Shown here: positions 40,853 through 41,782 of the stretch, one piece after another
Layout of the letters: each line of letters opens with the position of its first letter
Position numbering within the stretch: position 1 is the first letter of the stretch
NCBI GenBank assembly: GCA_021818025.1
Contig: JAKAFH010000007.1
Coordinates: forward strand, 1-41,782
DNA from: Actinomycetes bacterium
GTDB taxonomy: Bacteria > Actinomycetota > Acidimicrobiia > Acidimicrobiales > RAAP-2
Length of the DNA stretch: 41,782 bases
Direction of reading: 5' to 3'
Notes under the pieces: generated by a model
Databases searched by the model: none
Told to the model about the DNA's origin: nothing
What the model saw: only the letters and a program-made list of their open reading frames with translations
Translations under genes and position numbers: made by a program

Positions 40853-40895
40853 CGTTGGATCCTCGTGATCGCCGGGCAACCGACGGGCAAGTCCG

Positions 40896-41390
40896 TCACG
40901 ACCGAGACGGCTCGTCGTCGCGGCGCCACACACCGGCTCGACCGCCCGACTTCTCCCACAGGGCAACGGCTTCGATGGTCATCGTGCGGTCGATCGACTT
41001 GCACATGTCATAGACGGTCAGCGCGGCCATCGTCACGGCGGCCAGAGCCTCCATTTCGACGCCCGTTCGGTCGATGGTGTCAACACTCACCTCGACGTCA
41101 ATGTGCGCGTCGGCGATCGTGAAATTCACGTAGACGTTGCCGACGAGGACGGGGTGGCACATGGGCAGCAGCGTCGCCGCCTGTTTGGCGGCCTGGATAC
41201 CGGCCACTCGCGCCGTGGCCAGCACGTCGCCCTTGTTGACGGCGTTGGCCGCGACCGCCGAGGTTGTGGTCGCAAGCATGTTGATGCGACAACGCGCCAA
41301 CGCGCGTCTCGCCATCACTTCGGTTGGCCCGATTTCGCGCGGGAATGTCCCGTCGTGGGGTGTTCGTCGGAGTTGGTGGAAGTCGTCCAC
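40896..41390 (-). CDS. moaC: cyclic pyranopterin monophosphate synthase, divergent N-terminus
   Basis: A 164-residue MoaC, the second enzyme of molybdenum cofactor synthesis. GDVLATARVAGIQAAKQ, LLPMCHPVLV (His79), TGVEMEALAAV (Glu112, Glu114) and YDMCKSIDR (Asp128, Lys131) keep the catalytic residues. The N-terminal MVDVS-type motif normally seen before the first helix is missing; the protein reads FHQLRRTPHDGTFPREIGPTEVMARRAL instead. The GTG start is set by TAGCAT six bases upstream on the minus strand. pafBC follows 43 bases downstream. No other moa gene is nearby. Confidence 0.92.
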   Translation of the reverse strand: MDDFHQLRRTPHDGTFPREIGPTEVMARRALARCRINMLATTTSAVAANAVNKGDVLATARVAGIQAAKQAATLLPMCHPVLVGNVYVNFTIADAHIDVEVSVDTIDRTGVEMEALAAVTMAALTVYDMCKSIDRTMTIEAVALWEKSGGRAGVWRRDDEPSRS

Positions 41391-41396
41391 GGCGCA

Positions 41397-41402
41397 ATGC
41401 TA
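41397..41402 (-). promoter_or_regulatory. leaderless -10, moaC
   Basis: TAGCAT on the minus strand, six bases before GTG 41390. The same hexamer and spacing occur before the DppB-like gene. Confidence 0.6.
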
Positions 41403-41434
41403 CCGAGCCACGGCTGAGACCCGCGACGCCTCCG

Positions 41435-41440
41435 GTACAC
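41435..41440 (+). promoter_or_regulatory. candidate -10, FmdB-type gene
   Basis: TACACT about 35 bases before ATG 41476 would give a leader of about 30 bases. The leader holds CGGGAG as ribosome site. Confidence 0.4.
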
Positions 41441-41475
41441 TGGATCGGTTATCTCGTCTGCGGGAGTACCGACGT

Positions 41476-41691
41476 ATGCCAACCTACGAATACGAGTGCC
41501 AAGCGTGTCATGAGCGGGTCGAGGCCGTCCAGCGATTCTCGGACCCGGCGCTCACAACGTGCGAACTCTGCGGGGGCGAGCTGCGCAAGGTTTTCTCGGC
41601 CGTGGGCATCGTCTTCAAGGGCAGCGGATTTTACAAGAACGACAGCCGCTCAAGCACGGCAACGTCGACGCCCAGCGCGAGCGCCGACTAG
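41476..41691 (+). CDS. FmdB-type zinc ribbon protein
   Basis: A 71-residue protein of the FmdB/CxxC_CxxC_SSSS family. MPTYEYECQACHERVE opens with the family signature. Cys8 and Cys11 with Cys29 and Cys32 (TTCELCGG) form a predicted zinc ribbon. GIVFKGSGFYKND is the conserved tail motif, followed by a Ser/Thr/Ala-rich end. The family was named from a formamidase operon and may be regulatory; its function is not established. A start upstream in the same frame overlaps moaC antisense and is rejected. Confidence 0.9.
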   Translation: MPTYEYECQACHERVEAVQRFSDPALTTCELCGGELRKVFSAVGIVFKGSGFYKNDSRSSTATSTPSASAD

Positions 41692-41782
41692 CCGATCGTC
41701 CGCGGTCGAACGCCAGCCGCGCTGGCCGTGGCCGGGACACCGGTGGCGGCTCGCGACCCCCCCCCCCCGGCTGCGGACTGGT

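Noticed and set aside
1-41782. Insertion sequences, prophage or integrase borders
   Set aside because: No transposase, integrase or phage structural motifs were found, and no direct repeats flanking the relaxase locus could be seen by eye.

Overview
The window is about 41.8 kb of GC-rich (roughly two-thirds G+C), gene-dense chromosomal DNA from an actinobacterium. Acidimicrobiia or a close relative is the best guess. The evidence is an actinobacterial-type Kgd (fused E2-like and E1 domains), a fused PafB-PafC regulator, CofC for coenzyme F420, a Lys/Ala-rich histone H1-like protein, many GTG starts and several actinobacterial families of unknown function. No rRNA, CRISPR array, insertion sequence or prophage was seen. 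I support 35 protein genes and one tRNA.

Layout. 1-5.2 kb: tRNA-Val, a CHAD protein, an inositol-phosphatase family enzyme, a secreted GH3 glycosidase with a PA14 insert, and an uncharacterised protein. 5.2-9.0 kb: a lipoprotein, small unknowns, a sigma-like protein, a Thr-rich exported protein and a membrane protein with a BTAD-type C-terminus. 9.0-12.4 kb (minus): hydrolase, membrane-anchored MurF-like ligase, D-Ala-D-Ala ligase. 12.5-17.0 kb (plus): UvrD-like helicase, GlcD-like FAD oxidase and an acetolactate-synthase-like ThDP enzyme, overlapping end to end. 17.0-23.0 kb (minus): kgd, NYN-S1 ribonuclease, FabZ-like dehydratase and exonuclease III, each overlapping the next by 4 bases. 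23.1-34.5 kb: a hydrolase and a TIGR01777 epimerase, then a peptide-type ABC transporter split between strands, with SBP1 and fused ATPases on plus and SBP2 and two permeases on minus, and a DUF2332 gene between them. 34.6-36.3 kb: RNase HII, CofC and the H1-like protein. 36.6-41.7 kb: a soluble VirD4/TraG-like ATPase converging on a MobF/TrwC-like relaxase domain, which follows pafBC in an apparent operon, then moaC and an FmdB-type zinc ribbon.

Two points stand out. First, at least ten genes carry a TANNNT -10 hexamer exactly six bases before the chosen ATG or GTG, which predicts leaderless transcripts. This also fixed many starts. Genes with real 5' leaders and Shine-Dalgarno sequences (SBP1, the H1-like gene, the relaxase, FmdB, GH3) form a minority. 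Second, conjugation-type DNA-processing proteins (coupling ATPase and relaxase) occur with no type IV secretion genes in view, and the relaxase sits directly behind the DNA-damage regulator pafBC. This is the best candidate here for an undescribed system. All functions are read from sequence motifs by eye. No database search was possible.
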